Assembly: GCF_947499585.1 (NCBI RefSeq)
Contig: NZ_CANMOO010000001.1
Location: 372,001-436,000 of the forward strand
From: an uncultured Allomuricauda sp.
Lineage (GTDB): Bacteria > Bacteroidota > Bacteroidia > Flavobacteriales > Flavobacteriaceae
Reading direction: 5' to 3'
Length of the DNA: 64,000 nt
Position 1 is the first letter of the stretch. Each line of letters starts with the position of its first letter. Shown here in pieces: positions 34,230 to 41,409 of the stretch. The position numbers were made by a program, and so were the translations under genes. Under the pieces are notes generated by a model. The model saw only the letters and a program-made list of their open reading frames with translations. It did not search any database and was not told the DNA's origin.

Positions 34230-34256
34230 TAAACCCGGAAAAATGCTTAAAATGAA

Positions 34257-34287
34257 AATCCCGTTGAAATCTCAACGGGATTTTTTT
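34257..34287 (+). terminator. Intrinsic terminator after the Ohr gene
   Basis: An 11-bp hairpin: AATCCCGTTGA pairs with TCAACGGGATT across a four-base loop AATC, directly followed by a run of T that extends to 34287. It lies 28 bases after the Ohr stop. Confidence 0.9.
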
Positions 34288-34382
34288 GTTAAAAATCAGA
34301 TAAAAGAGAGCTACTTTGCAACGTCTCATTTTTTTCATCGTCTTTAATGTAAACAACCCAAAACACCAAACAACAGCTGACC

Positions 34383-34925
34383 ATGTTTCAAATTGAACTG
34401 GTAGAACAATGTAAGATTAATGACCGAAAGGCACAGTTGAAGCTTTACAAGCAATATTGTGATGGTATGTTCTGTGTGGCGATGCGTTTTTTAAAAAACC
34501 CTGATGATGCAGAAGATGTGTTACAAGAATCTTTCATTAAGGCATTTCAACGGATAGATCAGTTTAAGGGAGAGGTGACATTTGGGGCTTGGTTAAAAAG
34601 AATTGTAGTGAACAGAAGTATCGATTTTTTAAAGTCGAAGCATCAAAAAACAGTGGAGTTGAATGAAGTGTATTTACACCTTGCAGAAGATGAAGACTGG
34701 ACGGTAGAGGATGGTATCACTATTGACCAAGTGAAAATAGCCATTGAAGAATTACCAGATAAATATAAATACGTAGTGAAATTGTTTCTTTTAGAAGGAT
34801 ATGACCATACTGAAATTGCGCAAATTCTGGAAATTTCGGATACAGCATCCAGAACCAGGTTGTTGCGTGGAAAAGCACGCTTAAAAGAAACACTTAAAGA
34901 TAGAGCTTATGGCACAGGATCTTAG
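34383..34925 (+). CDS. ECF-type RNA polymerase sigma factor
   Basis: A 180-residue sigma factor. Region 2 spans about 10-90 with MRFLKNPDDAEDVLQESFIK (about 28-47) and region 2.4-like WLKRIVVNRSIDFL; region 4 spans about 115-170 with LPDKYKYVVKLFLLEGYDHT and EIAQILEISDTASRTRLLRG, the helix-turn-helix that reads -35 promoters. It belongs to the RpoE/SigW-like ECF group. Its 3' end overlaps the next gene by 17 bases, and that gene overlaps the third by 29 bases, so the three are one coupled operon. The membrane-protein neighbour is the likely regulator. Confidence 0.92.
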   Translation: MFQIELVEQCKINDRKAQLKLYKQYCDGMFCVAMRFLKNPDDAEDVLQESFIKAFQRIDQFKGEVTFGAWLKRIVVNRSIDFLKSKHQKTVELNEVYLHLAEDEDWTVEDGITIDQVKIAIEELPDKYKYVVKLFLLEGYDHTEIAQILEISDTASRTRLLRGKARLKETLKDRAYGTGS

Positions 34926-35496
34926 AGAATTATTTGAGAAGGAACGTGAGCAAATTGCTCACAAAATGAAAGGCGGACATGAAAATCGTTTCTTGTCCAA
35001 ATTGGAATTGGAGATGCCAAAAAAGAAAAAGTCGAACTCTTTCTTCTGGTTGTCCATTGCGGCTTCAGTGGCAGTGGTATTTGGTTTATGGATTTACTAT
35101 TTCTCTTCTACAGATAATATGGATTCAAACCCAACAGTGGTTGAAAATACTATTCCAAAAGAAGAACAACAAACCATATCACTGGGGGATCTTTCCCCAG
35201 ATTTAAAGAAAATAGAAAGCTATTATGTTACCAATATTAATTTAGAACTATCTGATCTAGAATTTACTGGAGACAATAAAGTGGTAGTAGATGGCTATAT
35301 GGAAAGGCTTGGGGAACTTGATAAAGAATACAATAAATTAAATAATGAACTCAATGAGATTGGACCCAATGACCAGACTATTGCAGCCTTAGTTAAAAAC
35401 CTTCAGTTAAGGTTGCAACTATTACAAAAATTAAAAACGAAGTTGAATCAATTAAAATCATCAAAAAATGAACAGAAATCATCAAATATTGTTTAA
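34909..35496 (+). CDS. Single-pass membrane protein, putative anti-sigma partner
   Basis: A 195-residue protein with one transmembrane helix (about 45-65, FFWLSIAASVAVVFGLWIYY). The N-terminal cytoplasmic part is only about 40 residues and lacks the H-x3-C-x2-C zinc anti-sigma motif. The outer part has a run of coiled-coil sequence from about 115 (LGELDKEYNKLNNELNEIG, then LRLQLLQKLKTKLNQLKSS). Its overlap with the sigma gene (17 bases) and the following gene (29 bases) suggests it binds the sigma factor, but this is inferred from position only. Confidence 0.65.
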   Translation: MAQDLRELFEKEREQIAHKMKGGHENRFLSKLELEMPKKKKSNSFFWLSIAASVAVVFGLWIYYFSSTDNMDSNPTVVENTIPKEEQQTISLGDLSPDLKKIESYYVTNINLELSDLEFTGDNKVVVDGYMERLGELDKEYNKLNNELNEIGPNDQTIAALVKNLQLRLQLLQKLKTKLNQLKSSKNEQKSSNIV

Positions 35497-36937
35497 TATT
35501 TTTCTTTTTACCATGGCCAGTGTTGTCTGCTATGGTCAGGAAAAATCTAAAACGTACAAAGAGATCTTTAACGTAAGTAAGGATGCAGTGCTAAATATTG
35601 ATACCAGCCATGCGGATATTGAATTTGAGACTTGGGATAAAAATCAAGTAGAGGTTATTGCCATAGTTGAACTAGAAGAAGCAACAGATGAGGAGGCCGA
35701 TTCCTATTTTAAGAAAGATGCTATTAAAATTGTTGGAAACAGTAAAGAAATTACAGTAAGTACGGCAGGAGTGAATTTTGGAAATTCATTTGATTTTGGA
35801 GATTTGGACATTGTTGTTCCAGATGTATCATTTGTTGAGCCACTTTTTGAAACCATCAGAATTCCTGAGTTACCAGAACTGGCAGAAGTTCCAGAAGTGC
35901 CTGAAGTATTTGTTATTCCAGATTTGCCTCCAATGCCTCCAATGCCCTTTGTTAAGTTTGATTATGATAGGTACAAAAAAGATGGAAAAAAGTACCTTAA
36001 GGAATGGAAAAAGGATTTTGATAAAAACTTTGATGCAGAGTACCAAGATCGTTTTGAAGAATGGAGTGAAGAAGTGGAGCAGATGGCAGAAGAAAGAGAG
36101 ATACAAAATAAAAGACGTCAGGAGCAAAGACAGAAGCTTTTGCAAGAACGTAATGAATTACGTGAAGAAGCGCGTGCCGCGCGTAATGACGCCAGAGCTC
36201 AACGCAATGAGCTTAGGGCGGCAAGAAATGACATAAGACAGGAAGTTAGATCAGAAAGAGTCTTTACCATTAGAAATGGGAATGGTTCTGATACGTTTTA
36301 TTTTTCTTCAGATGGAGAGAACAAAAAATATAAGGTAAAAAAGAGCATTAAGATAAAGATGCCTAAATCTGTTAAACTGAAAATGAATGTTAGGCATGGC
36401 GAGGTAAAATTGGCGGCTAATACCAAAAACATTAATGCAAGCTTGTCTTATTCAAGCTTGCATGCTTCTACCATTGATGGTAATGGAACAGATATAAGAG
36501 CATCCTATTCACCAGTAGTGGTTCAGAAATGGAATTTGGGACAGTTAAAAACGGATTATTCAGATTTGGTTAATTTAAAGGAAGTGGGAGAACTAAAATT
36601 AAACGCTATTTCTTCCAACGTAATTATTGATCGGTTGGTGGGCAAGGTGTTTGTTACCAATAAGTTTGGTGATTTAAACATAAACTCAATAGCCAATGGT
36701 TTTTCTGCAGTTGATATTTCTGTAGAGAATGGAGAGGTCAACTGTAAAATTCCTTCCGTGCCGTTTTCTATATATGTTAATGAAACGGCTTCGGATTTTA
36801 AGTATCCAGAAATTCTTGCGATAGGGTCATCCAATCATTATGGTGCCGTTATTCACAAAGGCTACCATATCAACAATAAAGAAGGTAAATCCATCAAAAT
36901 CAATTCCAAATACAGCGAAGTAGTCTTGGAACAATAA
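35468..36937 (+). CDS. Secreted adhesin-like protein with long charged coiled coil
   Basis: A 489-residue exported protein (signal peptide ending VVCYGQ). The early part (about 30-110) resembles the first strands of DUF4097-type beta solenoids. Then comes a proline-rich stretch (about 125-165, ELPELAEVPEVPEVFVIPDL) and a charged helix of about 105 residues with heptad-like repeats such as RAARNDA, RAQRNEL, RAARNDI (about 235-258). The last about 200 residues return to solenoid strands (KMNVRHGEVKLAANTKNINA; INSIANGFSAVDISVENGEV). Third gene of the sigma operon; its function is unknown, perhaps an envelope-stress sensor or adhesin. Confidence 0.7.
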   Translation: MNRNHQILFNIFLFTMASVVCYGQEKSKTYKEIFNVSKDAVLNIDTSHADIEFETWDKNQVEVIAIVELEEATDEEADSYFKKDAIKIVGNSKEITVSTAGVNFGNSFDFGDLDIVVPDVSFVEPLFETIRIPELPELAEVPEVPEVFVIPDLPPMPPMPFVKFDYDRYKKDGKKYLKEWKKDFDKNFDAEYQDRFEEWSEEVEQMAEEREIQNKRRQEQRQKLLQERNELREEARAARNDARAQRNELRAARNDIRQEVRSERVFTIRNGNGSDTFYFSSDGENKKYKVKKSIKIKMPKSVKLKMNVRHGEVKLAANTKNINASLSYSSLHASTIDGNGTDIRASYSPVVVQKWNLGQLKTDYSDLVNLKEVGELKLNAISSNVIIDRLVGKVFVTNKFGDLNINSIANGFSAVDISVENGEVNCKIPSVPFSIYVNETASDFKYPEILAIGSSNHYGAVIHKGYHINNKEGKSIKINSKYSEVVLEQ

Positions 36938-36940
36938 GAT

Positions 36941-37669
36941 TTATTTGAGTATTAAAGTCCCAAAAATATCTGCATTGATCCATCCCTGATTCTTATCTTC
37001 TCCAGGAACAAATACGGATCCAATAAAATTCTCTCTCTCTTTACTGGTATCGTTATCACAATAGGCTAAGGCAAACCCTACCTTTTTATTTTTGGATAGG
37101 CTTTTGGGTGTATTCTCTTTCCCATCAACATATTCATCAGAAAAAAGTTTTACCGCAATTTCCCAAGTAGTGGTCTTGTCGCTTGTTGCATGCCTAGAAA
37201 TGATATGGTCATTATATAATCTTGGTTTCTGATCAGGTGCCAAATCAACAACATTTCCATCCATGGCCACATGATAGGCAAAAGCATTATGTGTAAATTG
37301 ATGTGTTCCTCCTGAGTTATCTTCGTCAATAAATACTTCTACACAATCATCATCCCACCACAACTTTAACGGGTCATCATGTTGATCAAAAAGAATATCA
37401 TCTGTGATTTCAACCAAAAGATAAAGTGCATTTTCATCCCAACTTAACTTATACCTGCCATTAAAGTCATCACTGGTATATGCATTTCCTAGCCAAAGTT
37501 GGTCCAGCGCCAACCATTCAACATTGCCCCAACACGCATCAAGAGCTTGTCCATCAATGGTTGGGCTTTTTTGAGCTTTTTTTACTTCTATTAGTTGGTG
37601 GTCTTCTTTTTGAGTGGAAGCACAGCTTATCAGCAATAAAAAAAGGGTCAAGCTTATATATTTTTGCAT
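36941..37669 (-). CDS. CBM9-like sugar-binding lipoprotein
   Basis: A 242-residue lipoprotein (lipobox LLLISC at about 12-17). After a short linker, the beta-sandwich typical of family 9 carbohydrate-binding modules appears: PTIDGQALDACWGN (about 36-49), YKLSWDENALYLLVEITDD (about 73-91), DDDCVEVFIDEDNSGG (about 106-121) and TTWEIAVKLFSDEY (about 167-180). Carbohydrate-binding is inferred from the fold; no catalytic residues are obvious. It ends three bases from the stop of the convergent sigma operon. Confidence 0.8.
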   Translation of the reverse strand: MQKYISLTLFLLLISCASTQKEDHQLIEVKKAQKSPTIDGQALDACWGNVEWLALDQLWLGNAYTSDDFNGRYKLSWDENALYLLVEITDDILFDQHDDPLKLWWDDDCVEVFIDEDNSGGTHQFTHNAFAYHVAMDGNVVDLAPDQKPRLYNDHIISRHATSDKTTTWEIAVKLFSDEYVDGKENTPKSLSKNKKVGFALAYCDNDTSKERENFIGSVFVPGEDKNQGWINADIFGTLILK

Positions 37670-37708
37670 GGCCCTAAGATAACTATTTTAAAAAACCTCC
37701 TACAATTG

Positions 37709-38392
37709 CTAATGCGATTCTTCCTTCAAATAGGACTTGAAATTTTCCTTAAATCGATTGAATCTAGGGATTGAGACGTTCCTTATATAGGAATTATGTG
37801 GATTTCTTTTTTCAAAGTCTTGATGATAATCTTCTGCTTTGTAAAAAATGTCAAATTCCTTAATCTGTGTGACGATAGGACGCCCATACACGTTTTTAGA
37901 TTCTAAAAGGGTTACATAATCAGCTATGATCTTCTTTTCTGCTTCATTCTTATAAAAGGCAATGGAACGATATTGTGCCCCCCGATCAGGTCCTTGTCTA
38001 TTTAATGATGTAGGATTGTGAGAACCAAAAAATACTTGTACCAATTTGGTGAAGGATATAACTTCTGGGTCATAAAACACTTCTACAGCTTCTGCATGGC
38101 TTGTACGACCATAGGCCACTTGTTCATATGTAGGGTTTTCCTCAGTTCCGCCAGAATAACCAGAAACCACTTCCTTAACTCCTTTTACACTTTCAAAAAT
38201 GGCTTCTACGCACCAAAAACAACCACTTGCAAAATAAGCGGTCTCGTAATTTTGTAATTCTTCAACGGTGAGTTCAATCTTTTCTATGGTTTCCTGCTGG
38301 GCAAGAACGGGTTTAACTACAGTGTTTTTGGGTTGGCAACTAGCAGAGGCCAATAAAACAGATATTAAAAAAGTAATTCTTGCTATCTTCAT
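37709..38392 (-). CDS. msrA: Peptide methionine sulfoxide reductase A, lipoprotein form
   Basis: 227 residues from the ATG at 38392 (an earlier ATG at 38419 adds nine residues before a normal signal). The lipobox LASASC (Cys19) marks an exported lipoprotein. The catalytic motif GCFWCVEA places the nucleophile at about Cys58, followed by SGYSGGTEENPTYEQVAYGR (about 74-93) and HAEAVEVFYDPE, then YHQDFEKRNP for the Tyr-His part. It reduces the S form of methionine sulfoxide in envelope proteins. The spacer to the divergent M23 gene is 88 bases. Confidence 0.95.
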   Translation of the reverse strand: MKIARITFLISVLLASASCQPKNTVVKPVLAQQETIEKIELTVEELQNYETAYFASGCFWCVEAIFESVKGVKEVVSGYSGGTEENPTYEQVAYGRTSHAEAVEVFYDPEVISFTKLVQVFFGSHNPTSLNRQGPDRGAQYRSIAFYKNEAEKKIIADYVTLLESKNVYGRPIVTQIKEFDIFYKAEDYHQDFEKRNPHNSYIRNVSIPRFNRFKENFKSYLKEESH

Positions 38393-38480
38393 CTTGGTTT
38401 TATTGCTTAGTAGCATCAAGATAAGAAGTATTACTTGTGTTGCTGTTAAAAATTGTTAATCCATCAATGTTTTGTGTATA

Positions 38481-39161
38481 ATGAATACCTTGGAAGTATT
38501 GCTTAAGGAATATGATACCAGCCCTATACCTATATTAGATTCAGAGATACCTCTGTCTGACTATTGTCTTATTGATTTATCTTCAAAGAACAAGAGTTTA
38601 GAAAGATTTGATATTACTTCGCCAGACTCCTGTCAAAAATATGTGGATGAGGTTCTTTCGATACATAATGCATACGTTGCTTTTGGCGGATACTTGGAAC
38701 ATAGGTCCTTATATACTAAGTCTGAACGATTTTTAACCACAGGCGAACGCAACATTCATTTAGGGATGGATTTTTGGTGCAAAGCAGGTACCAAGGTAAT
38801 GGCTCCATTAGCTGGAAAGGTCTTCAGTTTTAAAAATAATGATGATATGGGCAATTATGGACCAACCATCATTTTAGAGCACCAAGTAGGGGAAGTTACC
38901 TTCTATACCCTTTATGGGCATCTTTCTTTGGAGTCGATTGACGGACTTGAAATTGGAACCCGGTTTAAAAGAGGAGAGGTGCTTGCAACTTTAGGTACTC
39001 CAGATATAAATGTGAACTATGCCCCGCATTTACATTTTCAAATCATATCGGATTTACAAGGATGTCAAGGGGACTACCCGGGGGTATCTTCCAAGGATGA
39101 CTTAGGTTTTTATCAAAAAAACTGTCCAAATCCCAACCTTTTATTGAAACTCTCTTTTTAA
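38481..39161 (+). CDS. M23-family peptidase without signal peptide
   Basis: 226 residues from the ATG at 38481. The LytM/M23 fold is shown by HLGMDFWCKAGTKVMAPLAG (about 94-113) with the metal His and Asp, LYGHLSLES (about 152) and HLHFQII (about 184) with the remaining ligands. In D,D-endopeptidases these residues bind Zn2+. It begins MNTLEVLLKEYD and has no signal sequence or membrane helix, so it is cytoplasmic or exported another way. A degraded or repurposed role is possible although the zinc ligands look intact. Confidence 0.85.
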   Translation: MNTLEVLLKEYDTSPIPILDSEIPLSDYCLIDLSSKNKSLERFDITSPDSCQKYVDEVLSIHNAYVAFGGYLEHRSLYTKSERFLTTGERNIHLGMDFWCKAGTKVMAPLAGKVFSFKNNDDMGNYGPTIILEHQVGEVTFYTLYGHLSLESIDGLEIGTRFKRGEVLATLGTPDINVNYAPHLHFQIISDLQGCQGDYPGVSSKDDLGFYQKNCPNPNLLLKLSF

Positions 39162-39343
39162 AACATCGATGAAATGCACGTGGAATCGATAGGGTGTTTT
39201 TGACCTTAAAAACGTTTATCGAGGATAAAATACACTTTACCTGAAAAAGGTTCCCACACCGAAAAAAAAAGAAGGTTAAACGAGTTAAATCCAGGCTACA
39301 TGGCATGTGAGGGTACATTTACATTGTAATAAAAACCCAAGTC

Positions 39344-39571
39344 ATGAAAGCAATTTTAACCATCATCGCAATAATCTTCTTCGGAGCTCTAGCTACAGCA
39401 CAAGACACTGCTAAGGAAGTAAAAGCTGAAACTATTACTGTTGGTGTTGAATTGAACATTGAGATTCAGGAAACTGAAACTGAAATTGCTAGACTTTATA
39501 TGTTCAAAAATTCTAGAGTTAAAAAAGAGCTTTCTTTTAGAACTAAAAGAAACAAATCTAAATTAGCTTAA
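39344..39571 (+). CDS. Small secreted protein of unknown function
   Basis: A 75-residue protein with signal peptide (MKAILTIIAIIFFGALATAQ) and a mature part of about 55 residues that is basic at the end (NSRVKKELSFRTKRNKSKLA). The middle is acidic and Thr/Glu-rich (VGVELNIEIQETETEIARLY). No family recognised. It is followed three bases later by the 39-residue membrane protein gene, so they are likely cotranscribed. Flavobacteria often carry such small exported proteins. Confidence 0.7.
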   Translation: MKAILTIIAIIFFGALATAQDTAKEVKAETITVGVELNIEIQETETEIARLYMFKNSRVKKELSFRTKRNKSKLA

Positions 39572-39573
39572 TC

Positions 39574-39693
39574 ATGATAATGGGAATCGCTATTCCACTT
39601 ACTTTATTTTTTAGCACGGCGTTTGTTATTGCGTCGATTGCTTTTTCATTTCGAAAAAAAAAAGATTCCACTAGCACATCAAAAAAAAAGTAG
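39574..39693 (+). CDS. 39-residue single-pass membrane protein
   Basis: ATG at 39574, stop TAG at 39691-39693. It has one hydrophobic segment of about 25 residues (GIAIPLTLFFSTAFVIASIA) and a basic tail with KKK and KKK. It begins three bases after the stop of the secreted 75-residue protein. The hydrophobic part resembles the next small gene at 39818: a gap-free alignment gives about 12 identities over 26 residues, including I-x-I-P, L-F-x-S and F-V. Function unknown. Confidence 0.6.
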   Translation: MIMGIAIPLTLFFSTAFVIASIAFSFRKKKDSTSTSKKK

Positions 39694-39817
39694 GCCATTT
39701 TAACTAAAATGACCCACTTTAACGGTTAATCGGAAAAAAACGTAACAGACCGATATTTAAGTAGTTCTTGGACCAGTTAGAATATTTTTACCAACTTAAC
39801 CTTTAAACCTCTAAAAT

Positions 39818-39925
39818 ATGTACGCTATTTTAATCCCGGTTGCTTTATTTTGTAGTTTAATTTTTGTTTCTGCTGCTGTACTGTTGTTTTTACGTCTTGC
39901 AAAAGTGCCTTCGCGTCGTAGATAA
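39818..39925 (+). CDS. 35-residue membrane protein, antisense to the 3' end of the amidohydrolase
   Basis: ATG at 39818, TAA at 39923-39925; sequence begins MYAILIPVALFCSLIFVSAA and ends RLAKVPSRRR. It resembles the 39574 protein without gaps. Its reading frame overlaps the last 101 bases of the amidohydrolase gene on the other strand, whose C-terminal helix (DVKTTVQQQKQKL) would then be coded opposite to it. Leader sequence before it is A/T-rich like other flavobacterial leaders. A shared-strand coincidence is possible, so confidence is moderate. Confidence 0.45.
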   Translation: MYAILIPVALFCSLIFVSAAVLLFLRLAKVPSRRR

Positions 39926-41402
39926 TTCCATCTTTTATGGTGTAGGTTACACCACCAACACGCACAACTTCGTTATCTTCTGTTAATTTAACGGCTCCAG
40001 TTCCATACAATACCTTTAGGTTTTTAAGTGGGTTTTCTGATACCACTACAAAATCTGCCAATTTCCCTACTTCTACGGTTCCAATTTTATCTGCCATTCC
40101 TAAGGCTTCGGCACCATTTAAAGTAGATGATCTAATAATTTCCAAAGGATGAAAACCCGCTTCGCGAAGCAATTCCATTTCACGGATGTATGCAAATCCA
40201 TACAATTGAAAAATAAAGCCTGAATCTGAGCCAGTAGTAACTCTACCGCCTCTATTCTTATATTCATTGACGAAAGTCATCCAAAGCTTGTAATTCTCTC
40301 TCCAAGACACTTCTTGCTCAGTGCCCCAATCATGCCAATAGGAACCATGAGAGATTTTACTTGGCTGATAAAAGTCCCAAAGGGAGGGAAGGGTATACTC
40401 TTCATGCCATTCTGCCCTTCTGGCCCTATGTAAATCACGACTGGCTTCATAGATATTAAAAGTTGGGTCAAGTGTAAAATCCAAACTTATAAGCTCGTCC
40501 ATAACCTTGTTCCAATGCTCGGAATATGGTTTCGCGGCCTGTTTCCATAATTTACCAGCTTCTTCAAACCTATGTTGTTCATTTTGGTAGTTATATCCCA
40601 AGGGATAGTCCTGAACCGTTCTATCTTCAAACAAAGCCTCTGGAAGTCCGTACCAATGCTCCATGCTGGTTAGACCCGCTCTTGCAGAGTGCAACACATT
40701 CCAACGGGCAACATCTAACTGTGCATGGTGACAAGCAGAACGTAAGCCTAGTTTTTTATTTTCATCCAAAGCTGCTGCCATTATTTCTGGTGCAGCTCCA
40801 AAAAATTTAATTCCATCTGCCCCTCTTTCCGCATTGGCCCTTACCCATTTTCTGGCCTGAGCAGGAGTACTTATAGGTGCATCGTTCAATGGGTTAAAAT
40901 CTTTGGTTTTCTGCCCAAAACCAGTGTATGCAAAGACTCTGGGTGCTATAATCTCGTTTTTCTCACTTTTTCGCTTTAAATCCAAGGTCCAATCAACACC
41001 ACGCCCGCTGGGTTCCCTTACTGAAGTGATGCCATGGGCCATCCATAGTTTAAAAACATAATCATAATCTGCACCTTGTGCTATTCCTCCAATATGGCCA
41101 TGCATGTCTACAAAACCTGGTAAGAGGTACATGCCATTACAGTCAAGTTCTTTGCCGCCTGGTTTCAACTTTGGTCTTTTGGAGTCTTCAATTTTAACGC
41201 CAGGGTAACCAACCACCTGGATTTTTACAATTTTATTGTTTTCAACAACAATGTCTATTGGGCCGCGAGGTGGTGCACCATTTCCATTGATTAACGTAAC
41301 GCCTCTAATAATGAGTTGAGGAAAAGGACCCTCACTCATTTTTTCTTGTCCGTAACTTAAAAGAAATTGAAAAAGAAGTAAAAAAGAAAGTAATTTTTTC
41401 AT
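39825..41402 (-). CDS. Secreted amidohydrolase-family protein
   Basis: A 525-residue protein with signal peptide (LLSFLLLFQFLLSYGQ). The amidohydrolase metal motif H-x-H is in GFVDMHGHIGGIAQG (about 95-109), further ligands are in SACHHAQLDVARWN (about 223) and TTGSDSGFIFQL (about 392). It is a member of the TIM-barrel group that includes prolidases and imidazolonepropionase-like enzymes. The last about 40 residues form a helix past the core. Its gene follows the M14 gene by seven bases, so both may digest peptides or cyclic amides in the periplasm. Substrate unknown. Confidence 0.88.
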   Translation of the reverse strand: MKKLLSFLLLFQFLLSYGQEKMSEGPFPQLIIRGVTLINGNGAPPRGPIDIVVENNKIVKIQVVGYPGVKIEDSKRPKLKPGGKELDCNGMYLLPGFVDMHGHIGGIAQGADYDYVFKLWMAHGITSVREPSGRGVDWTLDLKRKSEKNEIIAPRVFAYTGFGQKTKDFNPLNDAPISTPAQARKWVRANAERGADGIKFFGAAPEIMAAALDENKKLGLRSACHHAQLDVARWNVLHSARAGLTSMEHWYGLPEALFEDRTVQDYPLGYNYQNEQHRFEEAGKLWKQAAKPYSEHWNKVMDELISLDFTLDPTFNIYEASRDLHRARRAEWHEEYTLPSLWDFYQPSKISHGSYWHDWGTEQEVSWRENYKLWMTFVNEYKNRGGRVTTGSDSGFIFQLYGFAYIREMELLREAGFHPLEIIRSSTLNGAEALGMADKIGTVEVGKLADFVVVSENPLKNLKVLYGTGAVKLTEDNEVVRVGGVTYTIKDGIIYDAKALLQDVKTTVQQQKQKLNYKIKQPGLK

Positions 41403-41409
41403 AAGTGTA

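Noticed and set aside
39160-39201. Possible terminator after the M23 gene (AAAAC-ATCGAT ... ATCGAT ... GTTTT)
   Set aside because: The arms are interrupted by an unpaired five-base bulge and a large loop; the structure is too weak to call.
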